Source of the DNA: DATARH01 sp035648415
GTDB lineage: Bacteria > Pseudomonadota > Alphaproteobacteria > ATCC43930 > CGMCC-115725
Assembly: GCA_035648415.1 (NCBI GenBank)
Contig: DASRLO010000003.1
Coordinates: forward strand, 1 to 30,224
Direction: 5' to 3'
Length of the DNA: 30,224 nucleotides
Shown here one piece after another: positions 1-8,186 of this stretch. The notes under the pieces were generated by a model. The model was given only the letters and a program-made list of their open reading frames with translations, was not told the DNA's origin and did not search any database. Position 1 is the first letter of the stretch, and each line of letters begins with the position of its first letter. Both the position numbers and the translations under genes were made by a program.

Positions 1-37
1 CCGCAAGCGGGGGAGGGTCGGGGTGGGGGGGCTGAGA

Positions 38-763
38 ATGACCGCATTCCGCCCGCGCCTGGTGCCGACGCTGTTCACCGTGCCGGGCGTCCTGATCCTC
101 ATCGCGCTCGGCATCTGGCAGGTCGAGCGGCTGCATTGGAAGGAAGGGCTGATCGCCCAGCGCGACGCCGCGATCGCCGCCGCGCCGGTCGCCCCGCCGC
201 AAACCCTCGCCGAAGCGCGCGCCGGCCAGTTCCGCCATGTCGCGGCTGAGGGCGCCTTCCGCAACGACAAGGAGCTCTTCCTCGCCGCCTCGTCCGAGGG
301 CGGCGGCTCGGGCTACCAGGTATTGACCCCGCTCAAGATGAACGACGGGCGCACCCTCTTCGTCAACCGCGGCTTCATTCCGCTCGAGTTGAAGGACCGG
401 GCGAGACGCGAAGCTGGCGAGCCGTCCGGAACTGTCCATATCGTGGGGCTGCTGCGCGTCCCGCCGGCGGAGAAACCGAGTTTCTTTCTGCCGGACAACC
501 GGCCCGACCTCAACCTCTGGTTCTGGGTCGACCTGCCGGCGATGGCGCGGGCCGCCGGGATCGCCGACCCCGCGCCGTTCTACATCGACGCCGACAAGAC
601 GGCGAACCCGGGCGGCTGGCCCAAGGGCGGCGTCACCCTCCTCGAGCTGCCCAACGACCATCTGCAATACGCCATCACCTGGTTCTCGCTCGCGATAGCG
701 CTGATTGTCATCTATGTCCTCTACCATCGTCCCGAGCCGCCGCTCGACGCTCGGCCGCGATGA
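38..763 (+). CDS. SURF1 family cytochrome c oxidase assembly protein
   Basis: Predicted inner-membrane assembly factor for cytochrome c oxidase (haem insertion into subunit I in studied SURF1 proteins). The 241-residue product has the SURF1 layout: an N-terminal membrane helix at about residues 9-26, a large periplasmic part containing the family motif FVNRGFIP, a later WFWVDLP segment, and a second helix at about 211-230 followed by a short cytoplasmic tail. I chose the ATG at 38; a GTG at 23 in the same frame adds five residues (MGGLR) lying in a G-rich, SD-like stretch, so it is less likely. In many alphaproteobacteria this gene closes the cox operon, so the cox genes probably lie just outside the left edge (inference). 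Family assignment is firm; haem binding is not provable here. Confidence 0.93.
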   Translation: MTAFRPRLVPTLFTVPGVLILIALGIWQVERLHWKEGLIAQRDAAIAAAPVAPPQTLAEARAGQFRHVAAEGAFRNDKELFLAASSEGGGSGYQVLTPLKMNDGRTLFVNRGFIPLELKDRARREAGEPSGTVHIVGLLRVPPAEKPSFFLPDNRPDLNLWFWVDLPAMARAAGIADPAPFYIDADKTANPGGWPKGGVTLLELPNDHLQYAITWFSLAIALIVIYVLYHRPEPPLDARPR

Positions 764-878
764 ACCAACCGGCGACGCAAAGGTTTACAGGATTGCCGCG
801 AGCGGCCATATCTCGCTGAGGCGGGGCCTGACCGCTGGAGATGCAGCCCAAAAACGACAATATCGCCGAGGGGACCGG

Positions 879-2189
879 GTGATCGAGACTAATGCCCATC
901 AAGAGGCTCGCGTCACCGACCGAGCCGCTCTAGGCCGATTGTTTGGCGCGATACGGCGCGAGAGCGAGGCGCTTGCCTCGCGGCTGACGCCGGAAGACCA
1001 GTCGATCCAGTCGATGCCCGATGTCAGCCCGACCAAATGGCATCTGGCGCATACGACGTGGTTTTTCGAGACCTTTATCCTTGCCCGCTTCGACCCGGCC
1101 TACCGGGTGTTCGATCCGGCCTTCCACTATTTGTTCAATTCCTATTACGAGGCCGAGGGGCCCCGCCATCCGCGGCCGCAGCGCGGGATGCTGTCGCGCC
1201 CGTCCTGCGACGACGTCGCCGCCTACCGCGAGCATGTCGACGCGGCGATGGCCCGGCTCATCGACGGTGCGCCGGCGGAAGTTTGGGCCGAAATCGCGCC
1301 GCTCGTCGAATTGGGCGCGCACCACGAGCAGCAGCATCAGGAGCTGATCCTGATGGACATCAAGCACGTCTTTTCGCTGAACCCACTGCTGCCGGCCTAC
1401 CAGCCGCCGCGCCGCCGCGCGCCGGGGACCGAAACGGCGCTCGACTGGATCGGGTTTACCGGCGGTCTCGTGGAGATCGGCCATGGCGGCGGCGGTTTCG
1501 CGTTCGACAACGAGACGCCGCGGCACCGCGTCTGGCTTGACCCGTTCCGCCTGGCGAGCCGGCCGGTGAGCTGCGGCGAGTTCGCCGAGTTCATCGCCGC
1601 CGGCGGCTATCGCGAGCCCGAATTCTGGCTGTCCGACGGCTGGGCGATTGTGCGGCAGCAGGGCTGGGAGGCGCCGCTCTACTGGCGCGCCGCCGAGGAC
1701 GGCTGGCGCATCTTCACGCTGTCCGGCGAAAGGCGCCTCGACCCGGCCGAGCCGGTCGTCCATGTCAGCTTCTACGAAGCCGACGCCTACGCCAAATGGG
1801 CCGGCAAGCGTCTGCCGGTCGAGGCCGAGTGGGAAGTCGCCGCCCAAGGTAATTTCGACCCGGCAGCGCCGCTCGCGGGCAACCTCGGCGGCAGCCGGCG
1901 TTATCATCCGGCAGTCGATGCGGGCGCCCCCGATGGAGTGGCCGGACTGCGCCAGCTGATCGGCGACGTCTGGGAGTGGACCGCGAGCCCCTACACTCCC
2001 TACCCGCGCTTCCGCGCGGTCTCGGGCGCGATCGGCGAATACAACGGGAAATTCATGTCGAACCAGATGGTGTTGCGCGGCGGCGCGGCGGTGACCCCGG
2101 CCGAGCACATCCGCGCGACCTACCGCAATTTCTTTCCGCCTTCGGCGCGCTGGGCGTTCTCCGGCTTGCGTCTCGCGGAGGATGCTTGA
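879..2189 (+). CDS. egtB: Ergothioneine biosynthesis sulfoxide synthase EgtB
   Basis: Non-haem iron enzyme that joins trimethylhistidine (hercynine) to a thiol donor, cysteine or gamma-glutamylcysteine, with O2 to give the sulfoxide precursor of ergothioneine. The N-terminal DinB-like domain carries the three expected iron ligands: a His in KWHLAHTTWFFE (H58) and the HEQQH pair (H149, H153). The C-terminal FGE-sulfatase-like domain, about 185-435, includes RLPVEAEWE, GDVWEWT and YNGKFMSNQMVLRGG. The frame is open back to 705, overlapping SURF1, but I start at GTG 879: GAGGGG at 868-873 sits five bases upstream and the resulting 436 residues match the family size. egtD follows. No egtA, egtC or egtE is in the window, so thiol donor and lyase are unknown. 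Confidence 0.93.
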   Translation: MIETNAHQEARVTDRAALGRLFGAIRRESEALASRLTPEDQSIQSMPDVSPTKWHLAHTTWFFETFILARFDPAYRVFDPAFHYLFNSYYEAEGPRHPRPQRGMLSRPSCDDVAAYREHVDAAMARLIDGAPAEVWAEIAPLVELGAHHEQQHQELILMDIKHVFSLNPLLPAYQPPRRRAPGTETALDWIGFTGGLVEIGHGGGGFAFDNETPRHRVWLDPFRLASRPVSCGEFAEFIAAGGYREPEFWLSDGWAIVRQQGWEAPLYWRAAEDGWRIFTLSGERRLDPAEPVVHVSFYEADAYAKWAGKRLPVEAEWEVAAQGNFDPAAPLAGNLGGSRRYHPAVDAGAPDGVAGLRQLIGDVWEWTASPYTPYPRFRAVSGAIGEYNGKFMSNQMVLRGGAAVTPAEHIRATYRNFFPPSARWAFSGLRLAEDA

Positions 2190-2194
2190 TGCCA

Positions 2195-2234
2195 AGGGGC
2201 TTTGTACCAGGGGCTTTGTACCAGGGGCTTTGTA
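2195..2234 (+). repeat. 14-bp tandem repeat, three copies, carrying the egtD ribosome-binding site
   Basis: The unit AGGGGCTTTGTACC occurs at 2195-2208 and 2209-2222, and again at 2223-2236 with its last two bases changed, so that it runs into the egtD ATG at 2235. Each unit contains AGGGG, a good Shine-Dalgarno core; the last AGGGG (2223-2227) is seven bases from the ATG. An ATG at 2189-2191 overlaps the egtB stop codon (TGATG) but is out of frame with egtD at three copies (46 bases apart). With one copy or four copies it would be in frame with no stop between, which suggests the array grew from a simple coupled junction. A short cloning-type or assembly error cannot be excluded from sequence alone. 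Confidence 0.9.
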
Positions 2235-3200
2235 ATGGACGGATCGAGCTTCATCTTCCACGACCTCGCGCCGGGCGAGGACAGCTTCCGCGACGCGGTG
2301 CTGGGCGGCCTCTCGACAACGCCCAAATCGCTGCCGTGCAAGTTCTTCTATGACCAGCGCGGCTCGGCGCTGTTCGAGGCGATCTGCGAGGTGCCCGAGT
2401 ATTATCTGACTCGGGCCGAGATGGCGATCCTGGAGACCTACGCCGGCGACATCGCCGCGCGGATTGGTCCCAATTGCCGGCTCATCGAGCTCGGCAGCGG
2501 CGCCAGTCGCAAGGTGCGGCTGTTGCTCGATGCGTTGGAAGCGCCGCTCGTCTATGTGCCGGTCGACATCTCGCGAGATTTCCTGCGCGCCGCCGCCGCC
2601 GGCATCGCCGCCGATTTCCCGCAGCTGGAGGTCGTTGCGGTCTGCGCCGATTACACCCGGCCGTTCGCGCTCCCGGAGCTCGCCGGGCCGCCCGGCAAGC
2701 GGGTCGGCTTCTTCCCCGGCTCGACGATCGGCAATTTCGAGCCTGAGGCGGTGGTGTCGTTCCTCGCCCATTGCGGCCGGCTGCTCGGCCCCGGCGCGGA
2801 GATGCTGATCGGCGCCGACGTGAAGAAGGACAAGGCCGTGCTCGACGCCGCCTACAACGACAGCGAAGGCCTCAACGCCGCCTTCAACCTCAATCTCCTG
2901 CATCGGGTTTCAAAGGAACTGGATAGCGATCTCGAGGTCGACAACTTCGAGCACGTCGCGTTCTACAACCCCGACGAGGGGCGGGTGGAGCTCTATATCC
3001 GCAGCCTGAAAGACCAGAGCGCGGTCATCGCCGGCCGTCGCTTCTCGTTTGCCGCGGGCGAGATGATCCACACCGAGAATTCCTACAAATACGCGATCCC
3101 CGAATTCCGCGCGCTCGCCGCCCGCGCCGGCTTTCAAGCACTCGAGACCTGGACCGATACCGAAGGCCGGTTTGCCGTCCACTCCCTGCGGCCGGATTGA
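2235..3200 (+). CDS. egtD: L-histidine N(alpha)-methyltransferase EgtD
   Basis: SAM-dependent enzyme that trimethylates the alpha-amino group of histidine to hercynine, the EgtB substrate. The 321-residue length is typical. Visible family motifs are KFFYDQRGS (36-44), PEYYLTRAE (54-62), the SAM-binding IELGSGASRK (84-93), VPVDISRDFL (108-117), FFPGSTIGNFEP, GADVKKD and HTENSYKY near the C-terminus. The start at ATG 2235 follows an AGGGG seven bases upstream, within the 14-bp repeat array; a TTG at 2202 in frame would add 11 residues translated from the repeats and is unlikely. It lies 45 bases after egtB and should be cotranscribed with it. Confidence 0.94.
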   Translation: MDGSSFIFHDLAPGEDSFRDAVLGGLSTTPKSLPCKFFYDQRGSALFEAICEVPEYYLTRAEMAILETYAGDIAARIGPNCRLIELGSGASRKVRLLLDALEAPLVYVPVDISRDFLRAAAAGIAADFPQLEVVAVCADYTRPFALPELAGPPGKRVGFFPGSTIGNFEPEAVVSFLAHCGRLLGPGAEMLIGADVKKDKAVLDAAYNDSEGLNAAFNLNLLHRVSKELDSDLEVDNFEHVAFYNPDEGRVELYIRSLKDQSAVIAGRRFSFAAGEMIHTENSYKYAIPEFRALAARAGFQALETWTDTEGRFAVHSLRPD

Positions 3201-3262
3201 AGGGGCGGAGTGCCCAATGTCAGTGCGAGCGCTGCCGTCATTTCCCCCTGTTGGGATAATGT

Positions 3263-3716
3263 TTAATTCGCAAATAAACCGAGCGCGCGGCTAATCGCTT
3301 GGAGCCTCTCTGCGTCCGCGAAGGAGGCTGCGGCCTCCAGTTTTGCTCTAGAATGAGTAAACTCTTCGGCTGAACATTCGATGCGATGCGCACGATAAAC
3401 GTAAGAGCTTCTTCCCTCGCTTCATATAAGTCGTCTATTACGTCAGAATCGGTAGTGGAATAGATTCTCCAAGTTGTTCAAGAGCCTAGAGCAGCGTGCC
3501 CCGCGATCCCTTGGCTCGCAGATCAGTCAGTGCCAATGCCACAGCATTGCGAACACGTGTAGAGTTCGTTTTAACAAGTAATTGTAGGGATTTATTAGTG
3601 CGTGAGTCCCGCGAGGACCGTTGACTTCTTAGACTTCTCAGTTCTGCGACAAGACGCCCCTCATCTCCCACCAACGACGAAGATTGGGGGGTGTCTACGC
3701 CCGCGGGGTGTCTCAT
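3263..3716 (-). pseudogene. Decayed helical-repeat (HEAT-like) protein, possible immunity gene
   Basis: From an ATG at 3716 a frame runs to TAG at 3486-3488 and includes TRVRNAVALALTDLRA, which reads like a HEAT-type helical repeat. Coding-looking sequence goes on past the stop: ALEQLGESIPLPILT in the same frame to about 3441, then IDDLYEAREEALTF in a second frame (about 3397-3438), then HRIECSAEEFTHSRAKLEAA and more in the third frame ending LGLFAN at stop 3263-3265. Joined, these pieces make one smooth C-terminal region, so I infer one in-frame stop and two frameshifts. Composition is clearly less GC-rich than the neighbours, which suggests acquired DNA. It starts 14 bases after the toxin-tail-like fragment on the same strand, the order expected for toxin then immunity. 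Function is not established. Confidence 0.55.
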
Positions 3717-3730
3717 TGGCAAAATCCGTT

Positions 3731-3922
3731 TTATTTTATGGCCGGCTGATCGCGACTTACCCAATCATCATACGCCTGCTCGGCTTCTTGACGCTCCTTG
3801 ATATCCTCGCCACCGGCGTCATCCTTGCTCTCACGAAGCCACCAACGCCTAAAATCCGCAAAGTCTGGATTTTCTTCTAAACCAAACCACCTGTCCTGTC
3901 GCGTTTGTCGCCCACCTCGCAT
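3731..3922 (-). pseudogene. C-terminal fragment resembling a polymorphic-toxin tail
   Basis: A 63-codon frame ends at TAA 3731-3733. Its last 45 residues, from NPDFADFRRWW through AGGEDIKERQEAEQAYDDW to SRDQPAIK, have the Trp/acidic pattern and basic end that I associate from memory with C-terminal tails of RHS/CdiA-type polymorphic toxins. No upstream toxin body exists: immediately upstream lies the 3' end of an unrelated dehydrogenase gene on the same strand. The likely reading is the broken tip of a toxin gene left after loss of the rest, followed by a helical-repeat gene. The first 15 or so residues may be non-homologous. It could instead be an orphan small ORF; the family link is a low-confidence recollection. 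Confidence 0.35.
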
Positions 3923-3937
3923 TGTTCTTGCGGCGCC

Positions 3938-4714
3938 TCAAGCCGTCGCGCCGCCGTCGACCGGCAACGCGGCGCCCGAGACGAACGAGGCCTCGTCCGA
4001 CAACAGGAACAGCGCCGCGTTGGCGATCTCCTCCGGTCTGCCGGTGCGGCGCATCGGGATTTGCTGGCTGCGCTGGACGATCAGTGCTTCCTTGTCTTGC
4101 GTCGGGTTTTGCTGGTCGGGGCGAGCGACGAAGACGCGTAGCATAGGCGTGTCGATCGGGCCGGGGCAGACCGCGTTGACCCTGATATTGTCGGGCGCGA
4201 GGCGCTTGGCCAGCGAGCGCACAAAGCCGACGACGCCAAACTTCGCCATCGAATAGACCGGGCTGAACCCCGACCCGACGAGGCCCGAGGTCGAGGCGGT
4301 GTAGAGCAGCGCCCCGCCGCCGCGCGACCGCATCTCCGGGATCGCCGCCTCGGTCGTCACCAGCACGGTGCGCAGGTTGAGCCCGATCGCGATGTCGAAA
4401 TCGGCCATGTCGATGCCCTCGATCGCGGCGGGGCCGGGATGACCGACATGGTTCCACACGAAATCGAGCCCGCCGAACTTGTTGGCGGTGCGGCGCACGA
4501 TGTCGCGGGCGAAACCGTCGTCGGTGAGGTCGCCATCGATGCCGATCGCCTTGCCGCCGGCGGCGGTGATCACGGTCACCACCGCATCGACCCCGGCGGC
4601 GTCGAGATCGACGACCGCGACCGCGGCGCCCTCCTTGGCGAAACGCAGGGCGCCGGCGCGGCCCATGCCCGATGCCGCTGCGGTGACGATGCCGATCTTT
4701 CCGTCGAGCCGCAT
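3938..4714 (-). CDS. Short-chain dehydrogenase/reductase (SDR)
   Basis: Classical-type NAD(P)-dependent oxidoreductase of 258 residues, substrate unknown. The cofactor motif is TAAASGMG (11-18), D36 after the second strand favours NAD(H), and the catalytic set is present: N113, Ser in YTASTSG (S141 or S143) and YSMAK (Y154, K158). PVDGGATA at the C-terminus is typical. The usual NNAG motif is replaced by WNHVG (87-91). The start at 4714 is supported by AGGAGG five bases upstream; an ATG 15 bases earlier would put that site inside the gene. It follows the acyl-CoA ligase by 37 bases, so the two are probably one transcript and may act on related acyl substrates (inference). Confidence 0.9.
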   Translation of the reverse strand: MRLDGKIGIVTAAASGMGRAGALRFAKEGAAVAVVDLDAAGVDAVVTVITAAGGKAIGIDGDLTDDGFARDIVRRTANKFGGLDFVWNHVGHPGPAAIEGIDMADFDIAIGLNLRTVLVTTEAAIPEMRSRGGGALLYTASTSGLVGSGFSPVYSMAKFGVVGFVRSLAKRLAPDNIRVNAVCPGPIDTPMLRVFVARPDQQNPTQDKEALIVQRSQQIPMRRTGRPEEIANAALFLLSDEASFVSGAALPVDGGATA

Positions 4715-4751
4715 TGTTTCCTCCTGCATGATTTGTCGCCCCGGCGAAGAA

Positions 4752-6530
4752 TTAGGCCGTCGTCGCTCTGCCGTCGTAAAGCGCCTCGATCGCGTCGCCA
4801 TAAGCGGCGCGCACCGCGTGGCGCTTGACCTTGAGGGTCGGGGTCAATTGCCCGTTGCCGGTGGTGAACGCCTCCCGCGCGATCAGGAAACGGCGCACCC
4901 GCTCGTTGGCCGGCGAGGCCGCGTTGACCCGCGCGACGATGTCGCCCAGCGCCTTGATGAGGTCGGAATTATCGGTCAGCGCCGCCAGCTCGGCTCCGCG
5001 CGGTGCGAATTGTGCGGCGAATTCGGGGTCGGGGACGAGAATCGCGACCAGATGCGGGCGCTGGTCGCCGAACACGATCGCCTGGGCGATCTCGGGCTGC
5101 AGGGTCAGCGCGCCTTCGATCTTCGACGGCGCGATCATGTCGCCGCCCGAATTCTTGATGAAATCGCGCTTGCGGTCGGTGATGCGCAGATACCCGTCAT
5201 CGTCGAGATGGCCGACATCGCCGGTATGGAGCCAGCCGTCGACGAGGGTTCGGGCGGTCGCTTCCGGCTCGTTCCAATAGCCCTTCATCACATTGTCGCC
5301 GGCGACCAGGATCTCACCGTCCTCGGCGATCCTGATCGCGACGCCGCGCAAAGCCGGCCCTACCGAATCGACCCTGATCGCGCCGGGCGGGTTGCAGGCG
5401 ATCACCGGAGACGCTTCGGTCTGCCCGTAGCCCTGCAGCAGCTCCACGCCGAGCGCCAGGAAAAAGCTGCCGATTGCCGGGTTGAGCGGCGCGCCGCCCG
5501 ACACCATCGCCTTGAGGCGCCCGCCGAACCGCGCGCGCACCTTGTCGCGCACCAACCTGTCGAGCAGCGGATCGACCAGCCGCTCGCCAAACCCGCGCGG
5601 CTGGCCGGCGAGGCGCTTGCGGCCGAGCGCCACCGCCATCTCAAACAGGGTGCGCTTCAGGCCTTTCTCGCGCTCGATGCCGCGGCGGATACGCAGGTGC
5701 ATCGTCTCATAGAGCCGCGGCACCGCGGTCATGATCGTCGGCCGCACCTCGAGAAGATTGGCGGCGAGCGTGTCGGCGCCCTCGGCGAAATAGATTTGCG
5801 CGCCGATCGAGATCGGAAACATGAGGCCGGCGGTGTGCTCGTACGAATGCGACAGCGGCAGGAAGCTGAGGAACACCTCGTCGCCGAGGCCAAGCATTTC
5901 CAGCAGATGATAGGCGCCGGCGCAATTGGCGATGATGTTGCGGTGGGTCGCCAAGACGCCCTTGGGGAGGCCGCCGGTGCCCGAAGTGTAGATGATGCAG
6001 GCGGTATCCTCAGGCGCGAGCGCGGCGACGCGTCGGGCGACATCGTCCGGCTGCGCGTCGCCGAGCGCGAGCGCCTCGCCCCAGGCGCGCGTGCCTTCCG
6101 GCGCCGGCGCGTCCATGACGATGACTGCCTGAACGCTCGGCGCCTGTCGGGCGGCGGCGGCCACCCGCTCGCTGACCGGCGGCTTCGACGCGATGACGGC
6201 GCGCGCGCCGCTGTTGCCGAGGATGTGGCGGTGGTCCTCGACCGTGTTGGTCGTGTAGGCCGGCACTGTGATCGCGCCGGCGCTCATGATCGCGAGGTCG
6301 GCGATTACCCATTCCGGCCGATTCTCGGCCGCGACCGCGACCCGGTCGCCCGCCACGACGCCAAGCGCGACGAGGCCGCGCGCCAGCCGGTTGACCGCCC
6401 GCGCGGTCTCGGCCCAGCTCAGCGACTGGTAGGTGCGTCCGTGCTTCGCCCACAGGAACGGCTTGTCGCCGCCGCGCCCGGCGATCTCGAAGAACATCGC
6501 CGGCAGGCTGCGGCAGGTGTCGTAATCCAT
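4752..6530 (-). CDS. AMP-dependent long-chain fatty-acyl-CoA synthetase/ligase
   Basis: ANL-superfamily enzyme of 592 residues that activates a carboxylic acid, probably a long-chain fatty acid, as the acyl-adenylate and then the CoA thioester. The AMP-binding P-loop YTSGTGGLPKGV is at 181-192; GYGQTEAS and HTGDVGHLDDDGYLRITDRK (hinge and C-terminal domain) follow, then KNSGGDMIAPSKIE, and the C-terminal catalytic-lysine region TPTLKVKRHAV. The start at ATG 6530 has GGGGA four bases before it and fits the family's N-terminus; an upstream ATG at 6578 has no visible site. The length and insertions resemble FadD15-type ligases. Chain length and pathway cannot be read from sequence. Divergent from the AarF-type gene. 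Confidence 0.92.
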   Translation of the reverse strand: MDYDTCRSLPAMFFEIAGRGGDKPFLWAKHGRTYQSLSWAETARAVNRLARGLVALGVVAGDRVAVAAENRPEWVIADLAIMSAGAITVPAYTTNTVEDHRHILGNSGARAVIASKPPVSERVAAAARQAPSVQAVIVMDAPAPEGTRAWGEALALGDAQPDDVARRVAALAPEDTACIIYTSGTGGLPKGVLATHRNIIANCAGAYHLLEMLGLGDEVFLSFLPLSHSYEHTAGLMFPISIGAQIYFAEGADTLAANLLEVRPTIMTAVPRLYETMHLRIRRGIEREKGLKRTLFEMAVALGRKRLAGQPRGFGERLVDPLLDRLVRDKVRARFGGRLKAMVSGGAPLNPAIGSFFLALGVELLQGYGQTEASPVIACNPPGAIRVDSVGPALRGVAIRIAEDGEILVAGDNVMKGYWNEPEATARTLVDGWLHTGDVGHLDDDGYLRITDRKRDFIKNSGGDMIAPSKIEGALTLQPEIAQAIVFGDQRPHLVAILVPDPEFAAQFAPRGAELAALTDNSDLIKALGDIVARVNAASPANERVRRFLIAREAFTTGNGQLTPTLKVKRHAVRAAYGDAIEALYDGRATTA

Positions 6531-6746
6531 GGCGTCCCCAGGGGCGTTCCCCTTATCGCGGAATGATAGCGGAAACATCGACCGGAAAATTGCCGGATTT
6601 GTAGTGCAGGTATCGGTCTCGCGTCGCGCTGCCGGGAGAGCGCGGCGTGGCGCGGGCTAGCCTGTTTTGCTGATAAAAGGCGGCAAATAACAGACATAAC
6701 AGGCATACGATTGCCAGTTACCGGTGGGAATGACAGAACCTTCGGC

Positions 6747-8102
6747 ATGAGCGATGAAGACACCTTCTCCGGCCGAATGCGGCGCTATGCGCAGGTCGGC
6801 ACCGCGGTCGGCGGCCTGGCGGCGCGGCTCGCCGGCGAGCGCTATCTTGGGATCGCGGTCGATCGCGGGCGCCACGCGGCCGATCTGAAAGCGGCGCTTG
6901 GCGGCATCAAGGGGCCGCTGATGAAGGTCGCGCAATTGCTGGCGACCATCCCCGACGCGCTGCCCGAGGAATATGTCCGCGAGCTGATCCAGCTCCAATC
7001 GAACGCGCCGGCGATGGGCTGGCCGTTCGTGCGCCGGCGGATGATGGGCGAGCTCGGCCCCGATTGGCACGGCCGGTTCAAGAGCTTCGAGCGCGAGGCG
7101 GCGCGCGCCGCCTCGCTCGGGCAGGTGCATCGCGCCGAGGCGCTCGACGGCACCAGGCTCGCCTGCAAGCTGCAATATCCCGAGATGGCGTCGGCGGTGG
7201 AAGCCGATCTGCGCCAGCTCCGTCTGGCGATGGGGCTGTACGAGCGGTACGACCGCACCGTCTCGACCCCGGAGATCCACGCCGAGATCGCCGCGCGGCT
7301 GCGCGAGGAGCTCGACTACCAACGCGAGGCCGCGCACATGCGGCTCTACCGCGAAATCCTCAAGGACGAGCCGAAAGCGGCGGTGCCGCGGCCGCTCGCC
7401 GAGTTGTCGACCAACCGGCTGTTGACGATGACCTGGCTCGACGGCGGGCCGATCCTCGACATCGCCGACGCGCCCTTGGAGCAGCGCAACGAGATCGCGC
7501 TGCGGATGTTCCGCATCTGGTATGTGCCGTTCTATTTCTACGGCGTCATCCACGGCGACCCGCATCTCGGCAATTACACGGTGGCGCCGGACCTCACTGT
7601 AAACCTCCTCGATTTCGGCTGCGTCCGCATTTTCCCGGCGTCTTTCGTCAAGGGCGTCATCGACCTCTACCACGCGCTCGAGCGCGACGACGACGAGTTG
7701 GCGGTACAGGCGTACAAAAGCTGGGGCTTTGGCAATTTGTCGTCGGAGATGATCGCCGTGTTGAACCGCTGGGCGCGGTTTGTCTACGGGCCGTTGCTCG
7801 ACGACCGCACGCGGCCGATCCAGGAGCGGCCCAAGGGATCCAAAGCAGAGCCGGAGGGACCGCGCCTTGTCGACAGCGTGCACCAGGAGATCAGGCGCCT
7901 CGGCGGCATCGCGCCGCCGCGCGCCTTTGTCTTTATGGACCGCGCGGCGATCGGGCTCGGCTCGGTGTTCTGGCATTTGCAGGCCGAGATCAACTGGCAC
8001 CGGCTGTTCCACGAGCTGATCGACGATTTCGACGAAGCGGCGCTCGCCGAGCGCCAGCGCGCCGCGCTCGACCGCGCCGGCGTGCCCAGCGCCGAAGATT
8101 GA
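6747..8102 (+). CDS. ABC1/ADCK/UbiB (AarF) family atypical kinase
   Basis: Protein of 451 residues with the atypical-kinase fold linked to ubiquinone synthesis and quinone or lipid homeostasis. The N-terminal family motif region is GPLMKVAQLLATIPDALP, with K60 and Q63 of the KxGQ motif but Ala in place of Gly. The Ala-rich loop reads AARAASLGQVHRA (118-130), the presumed ATP lysine is K141 (ACKLQYP), HGDPHLGN spans 269-276 and DFG begins at D289. No clear C-terminal membrane helix is seen, unlike UbiB proper, so I give no symbol. I start at ATG 6747; a TTG at 6711 in frame would add 12 residues. The start has no strong SD. No ubi gene is adjacent. Confidence 0.9.
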   Translation: MSDEDTFSGRMRRYAQVGTAVGGLAARLAGERYLGIAVDRGRHAADLKAALGGIKGPLMKVAQLLATIPDALPEEYVRELIQLQSNAPAMGWPFVRRRMMGELGPDWHGRFKSFEREAARAASLGQVHRAEALDGTRLACKLQYPEMASAVEADLRQLRLAMGLYERYDRTVSTPEIHAEIAARLREELDYQREAAHMRLYREILKDEPKAAVPRPLAELSTNRLLTMTWLDGGPILDIADAPLEQRNEIALRMFRIWYVPFYFYGVIHGDPHLGNYTVAPDLTVNLLDFGCVRIFPASFVKGVIDLYHALERDDDELAVQAYKSWGFGNLSSEMIAVLNRWARFVYGPLLDDRTRPIQERPKGSKAEPEGPRLVDSVHQEIRRLGGIAPPRAFVFMDRAAIGLGSVFWHLQAEINWHRLFHELIDDFDEAALAERQRAALDRAGVPSAED

Positions 8103-8186
8103 TCTGCCGTATATTGCCGAGAAGGAACAATTGCGCACAGCTCCACGTTGTGGTGGACTAGCAAAATTCGAGGGCGGGGACGGACA

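Noticed and set aside
930..2903. Long open frame on the minus strand opposite egtB and egtD
   Set aside because: A shadow of GC-rich codon use: its residues are Arg/Glu/Gly-rich with no motif, and the plus strand has clear EgtB and EgtD blocks.
3602..3880. Plus-strand 92-codon frame with a hydrophobic segment
   Set aside because: It is the complement of the better supported toxin-tail-like and helical-repeat fragments, and has no SD.
4479..6566. Long plus-strand frame opposite the acyl-CoA ligase
   Set aside because: Low-complexity Arg/Ala/Asp translation with no domain; the minus strand carries the ligase motifs.
6687..6702. Direct repeat ATAACAG, two copies spaced 9 bases, before the AarF-type gene
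   Set aside because: Short and easily by chance; no promoter of good quality lies with it.
6657..8138. Long minus-strand frame opposite the AarF-type gene
   Set aside because: Antisense artefact; kinase motifs are on the plus strand.
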